Of a DNA stretch of 64,000 nucleotides, positions 37,684 through 49,388 are shown piece after piece; position 1 is the stretch's first letter, and the number at the start of each line of letters is the position of its first letter. This DNA is from Paracoccaceae bacterium (GTDB taxonomy: Bacteria > Pseudomonadota > Alphaproteobacteria > Rhodobacterales > Rhodobacteraceae), in contig NZVE01000061.1 of assembly GCA_002697345.1 (NCBI GenBank), forward strand, positions 22,242-86,241, written 5' to 3'. Position numbers and translations under genes: made by a program. Under the pieces are notes generated by a model. It was not told where the DNA came from, searched no databases, and worked only from the letters and a program-made list of their open reading frames with translations.

Positions 37684-38976
37684 ATGCATAATATTCGTAT
37701 GATAAGAGAGAATCCAGCAGAGTTCGACAAGGCATTAAAAAGACGCGGATTATCTCCTCTATCTGAAATGATTTTAGCTATAGATAGTTCACGACGGTTA
37801 AAAATAAGCGTCTCTGAAAAAGAAAGAGCAGAGCTGAACAAAGCTGCTAAAGATGCGGGACTTGCTAAAGCCGAAGGAAATGAAGAAGAGTTTCAAAGAC
37901 TTAGAGAGCTAGTCTCTAGGAAAAAAGATGAGATTCAAATACTAACTTCTCAGGCAAGAGATGAAGATCAAAAGCTTGAAACCCTATTAATGGGCATCCC
38001 AAACACAGTTTCAGAAGAGATCCCAGATGGTGACTCAGAGCTTTCAAATGTAGAAATGAGAAAATGGGGAAAGCCCAAACAATATACATTTCTACCAAAA
38101 GAGCATTTTGAAGTTAGCGGCGCAAAATCTGGAATGGACTTTGAAATCGCTGCAAAAATTTCAGGATCTCGCTTTGTAATTCTCCAGGGGGCAATAGCAC
38201 AGTTACATAGGGCACTGGCTCAATTCATGTTAGACACTCATATACAGCTGAATGGTCTGTTGGAAACCTGGGCTCCTGTTATTGTTAATGAAGCAATGAT
38301 GTACGGCACAGGGAACCTTCCAAAGTTTGGAGAAGACAGTTACCAAACGACAACAGGGCAATGGCTTATTCCAACAGCTGAAGTTACTCTTACTAATATA
38401 ATAAATGGACTAACTGTGGATGAAAGTAGTTTACCTCATCGATACTGCGCGCATTCTCAATGTTTTAGATCAGAAGCAGGCTCTGCCGGCAGAGATACAG
38501 CAGGAATGCTAAGGCAACATCAATTTGAAAAAGTAGAAATGGTCTCTATCACAACTCCAAACACTTCCGCTGCAGAGCACTCTCGCATGACCAAGTGCGC
38601 CGAAGGGCTTCTAGAGGCCTTAGAGTTACCTTACAGAACCGTTATATTGTGCGCTGGAGATATTGGGTTTGGAGCCAAGGTTACTCATGATATCGAAGTT
38701 TGGTTACCTGGGCAGAATAAGTATCGGGAAATTAGCTCCGTTTCGCTTTGTGGTGATTTTCAAGCTCGACGAATGAATGCAAGATACAAGCCCGATGACA
38801 ATGGTAAGCCAGAGTTCGTACATACTCTAAATGGGTCTGGTTTAGCAGTAGGGCGATCTCTCATAGCAGTTATCGAAAACTATCAAAATGAAGATGGTTC
38901 TATCACAATTCCAAGTGTTTTAACAAAGTACATGGGTGGAAAATCTTTAATAACGGATCAAGGGAAACTAAATTAG
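37684..38976 (+). CDS. serS: Serine--tRNA ligase
   Basis: 430 residues. The N-terminal antiparallel coiled-coil arm (about 30-100) binds the tRNA long variable arm. The class II core has motif 2 [15 protein letters not shown] and motif 3 [15 protein letters not shown]. It charges tRNA-Ser and the selenocysteine tRNA where present. AGGAG lies 8-9 nt before the ATG. It heads serS-surE-pcm-nlpD on the plus strand. Confidence 0.98.
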   Translation: MHNIRMIRENPAEFDKALKRRGLSPLSEMILAIDSSRRLKISVSEKERAELNKAAKDAGLAKAEGNEEEFQRLRELVSRKKDEIQILTSQARDEDQKLETLLMGIPNTVSEEIPDGDSELSNVEMRKWGKPKQYTFLPKEHFEVSGAKSGMDFEIAAKISGSRFVILQGAIAQLHRALAQFMLDTHIQLNGLLETWAPVIVNEAMMYGTGNLPKFGEDSYQTTTGQWLIPTAEVTLTNIINGLTVDESSLPHRYCAHSQCFRSEAGSAGRDTAGMLRQHQFEKVEMVSITTPNTSAAEHSRMTKCAEGLLEALELPYRTVILCAGDIGFGAKVTHDIEVWLPGQNKYREISSVSLCGDFQARRMNARYKPDDNGKPEFVHTLNGSGLAVGRSLIAVIENYQNEDGSITIPSVLTKYMGGKSLITDQGKLN

Positions 38977-39043
38977 TAATTAACCTAAAACCCTCTACAC
39001 CTCAAACTCAATATCAATTATAATAAAATGAAAAGGTACAAGA

Positions 39044-39835
39044 ATGCGTATATTAATTACGAATGATGACGGTATTAACGCACCAGGATTAAAAGTGATG
39101 CACGAGATTGCTTTAAAGGTAGCTGGCCCAGATGGTGAAGTCTGGATTGTGGCACCTGAATCAGAGCAATCAGGAGTAGGCCATTGTATAAACTATATAA
39201 ACCCAACACTAGTTTCTGAGATAGGCAAAAGAAAAATAGCAATCCAAGGTTCACCAGCGGATTGCATACTAGCGGGCCTCCATTACGTATTAAAAGGTAA
39301 AAAACCAGATTTAATTTTATCAGGAGTAAATAAAGGTAATAACGCTGGGGAAAATACTGTCTACTCCGGCACTGTCGGAGCCGCAATGGAAGGGGCACTT
39401 CAAGGGATTCCATCTATTGCTATTTCTCAATATTATGGCCCTAAAAATATAACACTTGAGAACCCTTTTGAAGCAGCCTTATTTCACTTAGCACCTCTAA
39501 TTAAAAATATTTTTGAAAGCGGACCATGGGCTGGATCAAATTATTACACCTTTTATAATATAAATGTCCCCCCTACTCCATCAAATGATGTAAAAGGAAT
39601 TAAAGTAGTTTCTCAAGGGCTCCGGAAGACAAAATTTGGGGTCGAACCAAGTGTTGCACCAAATGGTCGAAATTTTTTATGGATAAAGGGAAATCGGCAG
39701 GATGTTCCTACGGCTGAAAACACTGATGTGCATGCCAACCTAAATGGGTATATCTCTGTGACGCCCATGGATTGTGATTTAACAAGGTACGATTTATTAA
39801 ATGATTTGAAGAAAAAACTAGAATGCAACAATTAG
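39044..39835 (+). CDS. surE: 5'/3'-nucleotidase SurE
   Basis: 263 residues. The metal-binding start [27 protein letters not shown] and [20 protein letters not shown] carry the active-site residues. It dephosphorylates nucleoside monophosphates and is linked to stationary-phase survival. The 3' end overlaps pcm by 13 bp, the classical surE-pcm coupling. It follows serS after 67 bp with no terminator between. Confidence 0.97.
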   Translation: MRILITNDDGINAPGLKVMHEIALKVAGPDGEVWIVAPESEQSGVGHCINYINPTLVSEIGKRKIAIQGSPADCILAGLHYVLKGKKPDLILSGVNKGNNAGENTVYSGTVGAAMEGALQGIPSIAISQYYGPKNITLENPFEAALFHLAPLIKNIFESGPWAGSNYYTFYNINVPPTPSNDVKGIKVVSQGLRKTKFGVEPSVAPNGRNFLWIKGNRQDVPTAENTDVHANLNGYISVTPMDCDLTRYDLLNDLKKKLECNN

Positions 39836-40476
39836 AAAGTGGTCACTCAGAACGTTTAATGCAATTTCTTTATACCCTTAGATCTAGAGGGGTTCTTGAT
39901 TCCAATGTATTGTTAGCAATGGAAAAGATTGACAGAGCGCACTTTATTAAAGGACCATTTGCCGAAAGAGCTTATGAGGACGTACCTCTTCCAATTTCAT
40001 GTGCTCAAACCATTAGCCAACCATCAGTTGTAGGATTGATGACGCAGGCACTAAATGTCCAACCCAGGGATAAAGTTCTAGAAGTGGGAACTGGTTCAGG
40101 GTACCAAGCAGCCATTTTAAGCAAGTTAGCTAGAAGAGTTTATACTATTGATAGGCATTCTACGCTAACAAATTATGTAGAGAAACTTTTTATTAATCTT
40201 AACATCAATAATGTGACTACTTTTTTTGGCGATGGTTGCTTAGGTTTACCAGAACAAGCACCGTTTGATAAAATAATGGTTACAGCAGCAGCAGAAGACC
40301 CACCTAATATCCTTTTGCATCAACTAAAAGTTGGAGGTATAATGATCGTACCAGTTGGACAGTCAGACTCAATTCAAAACTTAATTAAGGTTGTACGTGA
40401 GGAATCTGGCTTCGTTTATGAAGAACTATTTCCAGTTCGATTTGTTCCTCTAGTCGAGGGATTGAGTAAGAAGTAA
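39823..40476 (+). CDS. pcm: Protein-L-isoaspartate O-methyltransferase
   Basis: 217 residues. Substrate-site [16 protein letters not shown] and the SAM-binding [15 protein letters not shown] identify the family. It methylates isoaspartyl residues to start repair of aged proteins. It overlaps surE by 13 bp in a different frame and is followed 19 bp later by the NlpD-like gene. Confidence 0.96.
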   Translation: MQQLESGHSERLMQFLYTLRSRGVLDSNVLLAMEKIDRAHFIKGPFAERAYEDVPLPISCAQTISQPSVVGLMTQALNVQPRDKVLEVGTGSGYQAAILSKLARRVYTIDRHSTLTNYVEKLFINLNINNVTTFFGDGCLGLPEQAPFDKIMVTAAAEDPPNILLHQLKVGGIMIVPVGQSDSIQNLIKVVREESGFVYEELFPVRFVPLVEGLSKK

Positions 40477-40495
40477 ATAAAGGGTAATCAAGATT

Positions 40496-41167
40496 ATGGT
40501 ATTAATAAAGGCATTAAGATTTACTTTAGCTATTAGTTTAGTATTCAGTCTTTCGGCGTGCAATTTAGCTATTCAAGAGAAACTCTCAACTTTAGATTTT
40601 AACCTTAGAAAGTCTCTAAATATAGATGGATTAAACCTTCCTTCTATCAAAACAAAAAAAACGGCTACTGTTACGAGTACACCACCAAAGGCCTCCCAAC
40701 AGGTCAATCAAAAAGAGAGCGCCATCATAACAAATAGTAAAGCCAACAACGGTAAACCTAAGGCGAGAATAAAAAGTTCATTGGCAACAGCAACTATAAC
40801 AGAAAAAATAGAACCAGAATTAATAAGTTTTATAAAACCCGTAACTGGTGAAACGCTTCGCCAGTATAAAAAAGGGTTAAGCGATGGAATAGACATTTCT
40901 GCGACTAGTGGCGCAACTGTTAGGGCAGCAGCAGATGGCAGAGTGATAGCCATAACACAAGATACTGAACAAAGGTATGTTCTGATTTTAAGGCATAGTG
41001 GTAATCTTTTAACCATCTATGCAAATATTTCAAATATATCTGTTCAAAAAGATGAAATCATAAAAGCTGGGCAAAAAATTGCAAAAGTGTCGAGTGGTAA
41101 ACCTTCATTTCTACATTTTGAGGTCCGCGAAGGAATGGAAGCGGTAGACCCCTCCAAGTATTTTTAA
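40496..41167 (+). CDS. NlpD-like lipoprotein with degenerate LytM (M23) domain
   Basis: 223 residues. A lipoprotein signal ends at LSAC (Cys22, lipobox). A low-complexity Lys/Ser/Thr linker follows, and a LytM domain covers about 120-222 (GIDISATSGATVRAAADGRV). LysM is not obvious. Zinc-site residues are missing: the expected His before GIDI is absent, the YAH position reads YAN, and the HxH motif reads FLH. So, as in E. coli NlpD, it probably does not cut peptidoglycan but activates an amidase or holds septal wall. The surE-pcm-nlpD order supports the assignment. Its stop overlaps the DUF815 stop tail to tail. Confidence 0.82.
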   Translation: MVLIKALRFTLAISLVFSLSACNLAIQEKLSTLDFNLRKSLNIDGLNLPSIKTKKTATVTSTPPKASQQVNQKESAIITNSKANNGKPKARIKSSLATATITEKIEPELISFIKPVTGETLRQYKKGLSDGIDISATSGATVRAAADGRVIAITQDTEQRYVLILRHSGNLLTIYANISNISVQKDEIIKAGQKIAKVSSGKPSFLHFEVREGMEAVDPSKYF

Positions 41168-42003
41168 ATACTAATTCCTTTTCGACCGGCTAAGTCAATA
41201 AAATATTGCCAAGCCACTCTTCCAGATCTACCACCTCTTGTCTGTTGCCACTCGATGGCTTCTTGAACTAAATCTTCCTTACTAATCTGAATTCCATATC
41301 TTATACAATAACCTTCAATCATCAAAAGATATTCATCCTGAGTACATGGATGAAAACCCAACCAAAGGCCAAACCTATCAGATAATGATACTTTCTCCTC
41401 TACTGCTTCCGACGGATTAATTGCACTACCAGATTCGTTCTCGATCATATCTCTAGGCATTAAATGTCTACGGTTAGAAGTAGCATAAAATATAACATTG
41501 TCTGGACGACCTTCAATTCCACCATCAAGGACTGCTTTAAGGGATTTGTAATGATGGTCATCATTTGAAAAGCTAAGGTCATCGCAGAACAATATAAACC
41601 TTTCTTTAAGATCTCTTATATAACTCAGTAATCTTCCTATGGATGGAAGATCTTCACGTTGGATTTCTATCAATTTAATAGGTAAGTTCTCCGATTGAAC
41701 TTTTACACAAATCGCTTTTACCAAAGACGATTTACCCATCCCACGAGCACCCCATAATAGCGCGTTATTTGCTGGGAAACCCTTTGCAAATTGATAAGTA
41801 TTCTGTAACAATGTATCTCTCGCACGATCCAAACTTAACAGTAAATCAAGATCTACATGATTAACACTTTCAATTACTTGAAAGGAATCAGGCGTTGTGT
41901 TCCACAAAAATGCATTACCCACACTAAAGTCTGGGTTAAGTTCGTTGGGAGGAGAAATCCTCTCCAATGCGTCAGCTATACGAGACAGAAACTTTTGAGA
42001 CAT
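41164..42003 (-). CDS. DUF815 AAA-family ATPase
   Basis: 279 residues. Walker A GARGMGKSSLVKA (about 90-102) and Walker B ILFCDDLSF define a P-loop ATPase of the DUF815 family, with an Arg-rich sensor region ATSNRRHLMPRDM. Its substrate is unknown. It follows tatC by 15 bp on the same strand; the tatABC-DUF815 order is common in Rhodobacteraceae, so co-transcription with the Tat system is likely but a functional link is not demonstrated. Confidence 0.87.
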   Translation of the reverse strand: MSQKFLSRIADALERISPPNELNPDFSVGNAFLWNTTPDSFQVIESVNHVDLDLLLSLDRARDTLLQNTYQFAKGFPANNALLWGARGMGKSSLVKAICVKVQSENLPIKLIEIQREDLPSIGRLLSYIRDLKERFILFCDDLSFSNDDHHYKSLKAVLDGGIEGRPDNVIFYATSNRRHLMPRDMIENESGSAINPSEAVEEKVSLSDRFGLWLGFHPCTQDEYLLMIEGYCIRYGIQISKEDLVQEAIEWQQTRGGRSGRVAWQYFIDLAGRKGISI

Positions 42004-42018
42004 AATTAATAACTCACC

Positions 42019-42879
42019 CTAATTATCTGTATCATCATCTTCGAACCACAAACCTTCCGCTCGGAGTTTCTTTTCTCTTTTGGTTTCCACCCTTTTAACT
42101 AGAAGAATTGAAATTTCATATAACCCATATACCACCACAAAAAGAATTACCTGTGTTATGACATCAGGAGGGGTAACCAAAGCTGCGAGCACTAATATCG
42201 CAACCACAGCATATTTCCGTACATTTCCAAGCCCCTTAGAGGAAACTAAACCAGCCTTACCCATTAAGGTCAATAAAACAGGTAATTGGAAACAAAGACC
42301 GAAAGCAACGATAAATTTGATAGTTAAACTTAAATACTCTGCAACGGAACCTTGAAACGTAATCCCAGGATCTCCCAAGCCCGCACCCTCGCCCTCTACC
42401 CAGTCTCCTGACGAACCAATCTGCTGAAACCCTAAAAAGAAATCAAAAGCCAACGGTATAACAATATAGAACGCAAATGCAGCACCTAGAAAAAACATTG
42501 CAGGAGAGGCCAAGATAAACGGTAAAAAAGCGGACTTCTCGTTTTTGTACAATCCTGGCGCAACAAAACGCCAAAGCTGGCCTGCAATTACTGGAAAAGA
42601 CAGTATTAACCCCCCTAATAGAGATATTCTAATGGCTACAAAGAAACCTTCTTGAAGTTTTATAAGTATAAGTCCGCAATCCTGACCTCTTTCCAAAAGT
42701 TGACCACATATAGGTTGCGTCAAAAAATTAAAAATGGGGTTCCATACAGTAAAACAAATACCCATACCAACAATAAATGCTAATACAGACTTAACCAAGC
42801 GTGATCTCAGTTCGGTCAAATGCTCTATTAAAGGAGCACCACTTGACTCAACGTCCTCAGCCTCAGGTTCAACACTCAT
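42019..42879 (-). CDS. tatC: Sec-independent translocase TatC
   Basis: 286 residues with six membrane helices. The cytosolic N-terminal [16 protein letters not shown] and the conserved FEAGF-type periplasmic block are as in the family, with a loop ([14 protein letters not shown]) rich in glycine. TatC recognises the twin-arginine signal. It overlaps tatB by 4 bp. The C-terminus is charged and short. Confidence 0.96.
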   Translation of the reverse strand: MSVEPEAEDVESSGAPLIEHLTELRSRLVKSVLAFIVGMGICFTVWNPIFNFLTQPICGQLLERGQDCGLILIKLQEGFFVAIRISLLGGLILSFPVIAGQLWRFVAPGLYKNEKSAFLPFILASPAMFFLGAAFAFYIVIPLAFDFFLGFQQIGSSGDWVEGEGAGLGDPGITFQGSVAEYLSLTIKFIVAFGLCFQLPVLLTLMGKAGLVSSKGLGNVRKYAVVAILVLAALVTPPDVITQVILFVVVYGLYEISILLVKRVETKREKKLRAEGLWFEDDDTDN

Positions 42880-43394
42880 AGTATAGTGTCTTTCTTTTTA
42901 GTACTTTTCTTACTAGGTTTTTTTTTAGCTATCTTTACTTTAGGCTTTAATTTCGGTGCTCTAATGTTTTTATCTTTATTAGTAGCTTTAACCACTACTT
43001 CAAATTCATTATCTACAGAATCAACATCTGTATTCTTGACTGCCTTTTCTTGGCGTCTCTTTTCTACTGCTAACTTATTTTTCTCTCTCTCTTTTGATCG
43101 ATCTTTAGCCAACTTTTCTGTTTCTGATCCTGGATTATAGCTACTGAAGTCAGTAGCAGTTTTCAAAGCATCCAAACCCATTTTTTTTGGATTTGCGATA
43201 TTACGAAGACTACTTGTAATATCGCCCACACCAGAATCTTCTGCCGCATCTTCCATAGCTCGAGAAAACTCTCTTGCCATTTTCTTTACTTTTGAAGTGG
43301 CTTGCCCCATCATCCGAAACATACCCGGTAACTCTTTTGGACCCACTACGATTAACGCAACAAGACCGATAAGTAAAAGTTCGGTTGACCCCAT
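42876..43394 (-). CDS. tatB: Sec-independent translocase TatB
   Basis: 172 residues. One N-terminal helix ([19 protein letters not shown]) is followed by an amphipathic helix and a long, highly charged Lys-rich tail ([15 protein letters not shown]). The GPKELP hinge marks TatB rather than TatA. It forms the receptor with TatC. It lies between tatA and tatC, 26 bp after tatA. Confidence 0.93.
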   Translation of the reverse strand: MGSTELLLIGLVALIVVGPKELPGMFRMMGQATSKVKKMAREFSRAMEDAAEDSGVGDITSSLRNIANPKKMGLDALKTATDFSSYNPGSETEKLAKDRSKEREKNKLAVEKRRQEKAVKNTDVDSVDNEFEVVVKATNKDKNIRAPKLKPKVKIAKKKPSKKSTKKKDTIL

Positions 43395-43420
43395 ATTAGA
43401 CCCTCAAAAAGTTATAGTAC

Positions 43421-43636
43421 TTAAACTTTTTCCTTATCATCTTTAGGCGTCACGTCTTTTACTTCATCCGATTCAGAAGTGTCGATTTCTTTTTTGGTTT
43501 CATCAACACCTTTTTTAAAAGCTGTTATGCCCTTACCTACTTCCCCCATTAATGAAGAAATTTTTCCTCTCCCGAACATAACTAATACTACCACCGCGAT
43601 CAAAAGAACACCTGGTAGCCCAATATTATTCAACAT
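43421..43636 (-). CDS. tatA: Sec-independent translocase TatA
   Basis: 71 residues: N-terminal membrane helix, [17 protein letters not shown] amphipathic hinge and acidic tail. TatA multimers form the export pore with TatBC. First gene of tatA-tatB-tatC-DUF815. The 231 bp to the divergent purB is AT-rich; a short GTATTT/AAATAC repeat near 43768 is too weak to call. Confidence 0.95.
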   Translation of the reverse strand: MLNNIGLPGVLLIAVVVLVMFGRGKISSLMGEVGKGITAFKKGVDETKKEIDTSESDEVKDVTPKDDKEKV

Positions 43637-43867
43637 CTCTTCTCTCCAATATAATACCTATAATGTACCTACTTAATTGTTAAAGATAATCAACCTATAA
43701 CTTAAACTTATTGTAAACCAATATGACATATAAGGATGTATATATTCAACGATTAATAATAAAAAGGTATTTTTAAATACTCATCTTTCCATTTCGTAGC
43801 ACTTGTTACTGCGACAGAGACCGTTTAATAGCTAGTTAATAATATAAAAACCGGGATACTTAACCTT

Positions 43868-45175
43868 ATGATCGAACGTTACTCAAGGCCAGAAATGATA
43901 AAAATTTGGTCTCCTGAAACAAAATTTAATATTTGGTATGAGATTGAAGCTTACGCTTGCGAAGCACAGGCGAAACTAGGCGTGATCCCAATTAAGAGTG
44001 TAGATGCTATTTGGAAAGCAAAAAATACAGAATTTGATATCTCTCGGATAAATGAAATTGAAGCTGAAACAAAACACGATGTAATTGCATTCTTAACGCA
44101 TCTGGCAGAAATAATTGGTCAGGATGAAGCACGTTTTGTGCATCAAGGAATGACCAGTTCTGACGTATTGGACACAACATTGAATATTCAATTAGTCCGA
44201 GCAACTGATATATTGCTACAAGATATTGACCACCTCCTGGAAGCTTTAAAAGCTAAAGCCTATTCTTTCAAGGACACCATTCGCATTGGACGCTCGCATG
44301 GTATCCATGCGGAACCGACTACTATGGGACTAACCTTTGCCAGATTTTATGCCGAAATGGCCCGCAATAAAGAGCGACTGTTAGTAGCTCGCTCAGAAGT
44401 TTCTACCGGAGCCATCTCAGGAGCCGTGGGCACCTTTGCGAACATTGATCCATATGTAGAGGAATACGTTTGTAAAAAGTTAAATATTGTCCCAGAGACA
44501 ATAAGCACCCAAATCATACCACGCGATAGACATGCTGCATACTTTAGCGCATTAGGGGTCGTTGCCAGCTCTATAGAAAATATAGCAATCGAAATAAGAC
44601 ATATGCAACGCACTGAAGTGCTCGAAGCTGAAGAGTTCTTTTCCAAAGGGCAAAAAGGTTCTTCAGCTATGCCACATAAACGAAACCCTGTTTTAACAGA
44701 AAACTTAACCGGTTTAGCGCGTCTTGTGAGGATGTCAGTCATTCCAGCACTTGAAAATGTTGCTCTCTGGCACGAAAGAGATATTTCTCATTCATCTGTT
44801 GAACGAGCTATAGCTCCAGACACAACAATAACGTTAGATTTTGCTCTTCATCGGTTAACTTCTGTAATTGATAACTTAGTACTTTATCCAAAGAAAATGA
44901 TGGAGAACATGAATAAATTTAGAGGTCTCATTATGTCTCAAAGAGTGCTTTTAGCTCTTACCCAAGGCGGTTTAAGTAGAGAGAAAAGTTATAGTTTAGT
45001 TCAACGCAATGCAATGCGAGTCTGGAACGAAGGTAAAGATTTTGAAACTGAGCTCCTGAATGACCCAGAGGTGCTATCGGTACTCTCAACAAAACAAATA
45101 AAAGAAAAATTCGACTTAAATTATCATACTAAGCACGTAAATCATATTTTTAATCGAGTATTTAATACCAAATAA
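43868..45175 (+). CDS. purB: Adenylosuccinate lyase
   Basis: 435 residues. The fumarase/aspartase signature SSAMPHKRNPV is intact, as are FVHQGMTSSDVLDT and GRSHGIHAEPTT with the catalytic His. It cleaves SAICAR and adenylosuccinate, working with PurA and PurD encoded in this window. No strong ribosome site precedes the ATG. Convergent with lon, 41 bp apart, with no strong terminator seen. Confidence 0.97.
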   Translation: MIERYSRPEMIKIWSPETKFNIWYEIEAYACEAQAKLGVIPIKSVDAIWKAKNTEFDISRINEIEAETKHDVIAFLTHLAEIIGQDEARFVHQGMTSSDVLDTTLNIQLVRATDILLQDIDHLLEALKAKAYSFKDTIRIGRSHGIHAEPTTMGLTFARFYAEMARNKERLLVARSEVSTGAISGAVGTFANIDPYVEEYVCKKLNIVPETISTQIIPRDRHAAYFSALGVVASSIENIAIEIRHMQRTEVLEAEEFFSKGQKGSSAMPHKRNPVLTENLTGLARLVRMSVIPALENVALWHERDISHSSVERAIAPDTTITLDFALHRLTSVIDNLVLYPKKMMENMNKFRGLIMSQRVLLALTQGGLSREKSYSLVQRNAMRVWNEGKDFETELLNDPEVLSVLSTKQIKEKFDLNYHTKHVNHIFNRVFNTK

Positions 45176-45216
45176 GTTTTAAAGAAAAAAACCTTAAATT
45201 TAAAAATCTAATATTT

Positions 45217-47625
45217 TTATTGCAAATTTTTACCTATAACGTTTTCTTCATTGCTTTGTACGGCCGCCTGTGCAAGCTCCTCCGCCACCTCGTCCCACTC
45301 GATTGGTATAGGCTTAGAGACTAAGGCGTATTTTAAAGCTTCTTTAACGTGACTTACTGGGATAATTTCGAGTCCCTCTTTTAAGTTCTCAGGTATTTCC
45401 GTCAAATCTTTTTCATTTTCTGCTGGAATCAAAACTGTTTTAATCCCCCCCCTTAGAGCGGCTAACAACTTCTCTTTTAGCCCACCAATCGCTAATGCGT
45501 TTCCTCTTAAAGTAACTTCGCCGGTCATAGCTAGGTCTTTACGAACAGGTATTCTAGTTAAAACCGAAACGATAGATGTAACCATCGCCAATCCAGCAGA
45601 CGGTCCATCTTTTGGAGTTGCGCCTTCTGGAACGTGAACATGGATATCTAATTTATCAAAACTTGTTGGTTTCACACCCAATGTTGGACTGATAGATCTA
45701 ACATATGAGGAAGCCGCATCAATAGACTCTTTCATAACGTCTCCAAGCTTCCCTGTGGTCTTCATTCGACCTTTCCCTGGCAATTTTAGGGCCTCAATAG
45801 ATAGAAGTTCTCCCCCAACACTAGTCCAAGCCAAACCTGTAACGACACCTATTTGATCTTCTTCCTCTGCCAAACCGAACCTATATTTCTTAACACCAAG
45901 GTAATTTGCGATATTATTATCTGAAACTGTAACAGAGTTTAGCTCTTTTTTTACAATTTGGGTAACAACCTTACGTGCAATTTTAGCAATTTCACGTTCT
46001 AGATTTCGAACACCAGCCTCTCTAGTATAGGTCCTTATAATCTCTGTAATCGCACTGTCAGTTATCTCAATTTCTTTTTTCTTCAAGCCATGGTTTTTAA
46101 GCTGTTTAGACACCAGATGCTGTATCGCGATTTCTAATTTCTCGTGCTCTGTATATCCTGATAAGCTTATTATTTCCATTCTATCAAGTAATGGTGCAGG
46201 CATATTGTAAGTATTTGCTGTTGTTAGAAACATTACATCGGACAGATCATATTCTACTTCCAAGTAATGATCTGAGAAAGTATTATTTTGTTCAGGATCT
46301 AAAACTTCTAACATAGCTGAAGCTGGGTCTCCTCTAAAATCCTGTCCCATTTTATCTATTTCATCGAGCAATATTAATGGGTTAGATGTTTTTGCTTTTT
46401 TTAATGCTTGGATTACTTTTCCTGGCATTGAACCTATGTATGTTCTCCTATGTCCTCGAATTTCGCTCTCATCCCGCACTCCACCTAGGGAAATCCTAAT
46501 GAATTCTCTGCCTGTAGCTCTGGCAACTGATTTGCCAAGGGATGTTTTACCTACACCCGGTGGACCCACAAGACACATTATGGGTCCTTTAAGTTTTTTT
46601 GATCTTTGTTGCACAGCTAAATATTCGATTATTCGTTCTTTTACCTTTTCCAGTCCATAATGGTCATCGTTTAGTATAGTTTCAGCCTTGGACAAGTCTT
46701 TTTTTACTCGGCTTTTTACATTCCATGGAATCCCTAAAATCCAATCTAAATAATTCCTAACCACGGTTGCCTCAGCGCTCATTGGTGACATATTTTTTAA
46801 CTTCTTAATCTCACCGTCAACCTTTTCCTTAGCTTCCTTAGATAGTTTTATATTTGCAATTTTATTTTCGAGTTCTGTTATTTCGTTTTCACCATCTTCG
46901 CCATCACCTAATTCTTTCTGAATGGCTTTCATTTGTTCATTCAGATAATATTCTCGTTGAGTGCGTTCCATTTGGGTTTTTACCCGACTTTTTATCTTCT
47001 TTTCAACTTGTAAGACACCCATCTCGCCTTGCATAAGACCATAAACTTTTTCTAATCTTTCTGTAATACTTAACGTTTCAAGAAGATCTTGTTTTTGTTC
47101 AATTTCAAGACCGAGATGTCCTGCCACTAGGTCTGCTAACTTATTAGCTTCCGTAGCCTCTGCAATCGAACTCAGAGCTTCATCAGGAATATTTTTCTTG
47201 GCTCGAGCGTAACGTTCAAACTCTTTTCCTACTGATCTGACAAGAGCTTTTGTTGTTGTTTCATCTCCATCAACTTCCTTAATTTCTGATGCATTTGCCT
47301 CAAAAAAGAACTCATTCTCTACAAAGTTAATAATTTTAACTCTTACTCCACCTTCAACTAAAACCTTTACTGTCCCATCAGGTAATTTCAGAAGTTGCAA
47401 AACATTTGCTAAAACCCCAACTTGGTAGATACCGTCTGTATGAGGTTCATCAATCGAAGGGTCAATTTGGCTAGAAAGCAAAATCCTCTTATCATCTTTC
47501 ATTACCTCTTCTAATGCTTTTACAGACTTTTCCCTTCCAACAAATAAGGGTACAATCATATGTGGGAAAACCACGATGTCTCTTAAAGGTAATACTGGAA
47601 AAGTTTCCAAAGGTTTATTTGTCAT
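45217..47625 (-). CDS. lon: ATP-dependent protease Lon
   Basis: 802 residues, full length. N-terminal LON/PUA-like domain ([20 protein letters not shown]), coiled-coil, AAA+ module with Walker [14 protein letters not shown] and Walker [11 protein letters not shown], then the protease domain with catalytic Ser in [10 protein letters not shown] and Lys in [10 protein letters not shown]. It degrades misfolded and regulatory proteins in the cytoplasm. AAGGA lies 6 nt before the ATG. Confidence 0.98.
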   Translation of the reverse strand: MTNKPLETFPVLPLRDIVVFPHMIVPLFVGREKSVKALEEVMKDDKRILLSSQIDPSIDEPHTDGIYQVGVLANVLQLLKLPDGTVKVLVEGGVRVKIINFVENEFFFEANASEIKEVDGDETTTKALVRSVGKEFERYARAKKNIPDEALSSIAEATEANKLADLVAGHLGLEIEQKQDLLETLSITERLEKVYGLMQGEMGVLQVEKKIKSRVKTQMERTQREYYLNEQMKAIQKELGDGEDGENEITELENKIANIKLSKEAKEKVDGEIKKLKNMSPMSAEATVVRNYLDWILGIPWNVKSRVKKDLSKAETILNDDHYGLEKVKERIIEYLAVQQRSKKLKGPIMCLVGPPGVGKTSLGKSVARATGREFIRISLGGVRDESEIRGHRRTYIGSMPGKVIQALKKAKTSNPLILLDEIDKMGQDFRGDPASAMLEVLDPEQNNTFSDHYLEVEYDLSDVMFLTTANTYNMPAPLLDRMEIISLSGYTEHEKLEIAIQHLVSKQLKNHGLKKKEIEITDSAITEIIRTYTREAGVRNLEREIAKIARKVVTQIVKKELNSVTVSDNNIANYLGVKKYRFGLAEEEDQIGVVTGLAWTSVGGELLSIEALKLPGKGRMKTTGKLGDVMKESIDAASSYVRSISPTLGVKPTSFDKLDIHVHVPEGATPKDGPSAGLAMVTSIVSVLTRIPVRKDLAMTGEVTLRGNALAIGGLKEKLLAALRGGIKTVLIPAENEKDLTEIPENLKEGLEIIPVSHVKEALKYALVSKPIPIEWDEVAEELAQAAVQSNEENVIGKNLQ

Positions 47626-47783
47626 ATCTATTCCTTTAACACACTAGCACTTGATTTGGGTTCTATACTTCATACTGTTTATTTGGGGGTTATCATCTCC
47701 TCTTTCAAGGGATAAAGTTTTATCTGTAACTTTCCAACAAACTTTTTAATAAAAATCTATTTTTTACTAGGTTAAAGAAAGAC

Positions 47784-48914
47784 TTATATAGGCTCAATAT
47801 CACCCCTTCTTTGTTCTTCAAAAAAGTAACTCTTAAAATTATTGAACTTATTTTCTTCTATAGAGCACCGTATCCCAACCATTAAATCTTGATAATATTG
47901 TAGGTTATGCCAAGTCATTAGCATTGAACAAATAATCTCATTAGCCTTAAAAACATGGTGAAGATAAGCTCTACTATAATTTAGACATGCGGGACACTTA
48001 CAAGCCTCATCTAGTGGCCTTGGATCCATTGCATGCCTTGAATTTTTTATATTCACGACACCGCGCCGTGTAAAAGCCTGGCCAGTCCTACCAGATCGTG
48101 AGGGCAAAACACAATCAAACATATCCACCCCTCTAGTTACTGCTCCCACTATATCACTTGGTTTTCCAACGCCCATCAAATACCTAGGTTTGTCTCGAGG
48201 AAGTTGATCAGGAGCATAATCTAGAACCTCAAACATTAAATCTTGTCCCTCTCCGACAGCCAACCCCCCAATTGCGTAACCATCAAAACCTACTGATTTT
48301 AAATGCTCGGCACTTTCTTCGCGTTGTGATTTATATATCCCTCCCTGCTGAATTCCAAATAGGGCGTGTTCGGGGTAACAGCCAAAAGCTTCTTTCGATT
48401 TTGTTGCCCACCTCATAGAAAGTTGCATAGAATTTAAACTAGTTCTTTCAGTACTAGGGAAAGGAGTGCACTCATCGAAACACATGACAATGTCTGAACC
48501 TAACATTTTTTGGATCTCTATTGATTTCTCTGGAGTTACCAAATGCTTGGAACCGTCTATGTGCGACTTAAATGTGACGCCAGATTCTGTTAAATTACGT
48601 AACTTAGCTAAGCTCATTACTTGGAAACCTCCCGAATCTGTCAGAATTGGTTTTCTCCAATTCATGAAAGTGTGAAGACCTCCCAGTTTTTGAATCAATT
48701 CTGCTGTTGGCCTCAGCATTAGATGATAAGTATTTCCCAGAAGAATTTCAGCTCCAGTTTTTCTAACATTTTCCGGCATCATGGCTTTTACTGTTGCAGC
48801 AGTTCCTACTGGCATAAATGCAGGCGTCTGAATATTTCCACGTGAGGTCTTAATAATGCCTCGACGGGCTTTGCCATCAAAATTCTTTACACAAAATGAA
48901 AAATTAGTAGTCAT
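47784..48914 (-). CDS. tgt: tRNA-guanine transglycosylase
   Basis: About 376 residues from the ATG at 48914; the frame extends to a TTG ten codons earlier that seems less likely. [11 protein letters not shown] has the general acid Asp, the nucleophile Asp is in [14 protein letters not shown], and the zinc site is CKCPAC with a His in LMTWHN. It swaps guanine-34 for preQ1 in tRNAs with GUN anticodons, the penultimate stage of queuosine synthesis, whose first step is made by FolE2 in this genome. Confidence 0.95.
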   Translation of the reverse strand: MTTNFSFCVKNFDGKARRGIIKTSRGNIQTPAFMPVGTAATVKAMMPENVRKTGAEILLGNTYHLMLRPTAELIQKLGGLHTFMNWRKPILTDSGGFQVMSLAKLRNLTESGVTFKSHIDGSKHLVTPEKSIEIQKMLGSDIVMCFDECTPFPSTERTSLNSMQLSMRWATKSKEAFGCYPEHALFGIQQGGIYKSQREESAEHLKSVGFDGYAIGGLAVGEGQDLMFEVLDYAPDQLPRDKPRYLMGVGKPSDIVGAVTRGVDMFDCVLPSRSGRTGQAFTRRGVVNIKNSRHAMDPRPLDEACKCPACLNYSRAYLHHVFKANEIICSMLMTWHNLQYYQDLMVGIRCSIEENKFNNFKSYFFEEQRRGDIEPI

Positions 48915-49025
48915 ATTATCAGATCTAGAGTAAGTCGAGACCAAGGGAAAGGGCTGTTACCTCTAGACGTATGGTTCGCGCTGACTTATATAGTTAATAA
49001 ATAAAAAATATTAGGCTAGTCATAA

Positions 49026-49388
49026 ATGAATAATAGAACAGACCATCTCGAAGGAGAACCATTAATAATTCCTTCCTCTACTGATCATCCGCTTCATGAA
49101 AGCATTGTAGAAGCCTGCCGTTCTGTTTTTGATCCAGAAATACCAGTCAATATATATGACTTAGGGCTCATTTATACTATCGAAATTGGCGAAGAAAGTA
49201 CTGTAAAGGTACTAATGTCTCTAACTGCTCCAGGTTGCCCAGTTGCAGGGGAAATGCCCGGATGGGTAGCTACCGCGGTAGAATCAGTCCCTGGTGTCAA
49301 AGACGTCAACGTAGAACTAATTTGGGAACCACCTTGGGGTATGGAAATGATGAGTGACGAGGCAAAACTAGAGTTAGGTTTTATGTGA
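49026..49388 (+). CDS. SufT-type (MIP18/DUF59) Fe-S assembly protein
   Basis: 120 residues. The DUF59 core reads SVFDPEIPVNIYDLGLIY, TAPGCPVAGEMPGWV with the conserved Cys, and VELIWEPPW. The family matures Fe-S proteins and in bacteria is usually encoded with suf genes. It overlaps the next gene, a SufA/IscA-type protein, by one base (TGATG), so the two are translationally coupled. The main sufBCDS genes are not in this window. Confidence 0.9.
   Translation: MNNRTDHLEGEPLIIPSSTDHPLHESIVEACRSVFDPEIPVNIYDLGLIYTIEIGEESTVKVLMSLTAPGCPVAGEMPGWVATAVESVPGVKDVNVELIWEPPWGMEMMSDEAKLELGFM

Noticed and set aside
37490-37735. Minus-strand frame in the yajC-serS gap
   Set aside because: It overlaps the serS start and the yajC 5' end and shows no family pattern; the gap is better read as a divergent promoter region.
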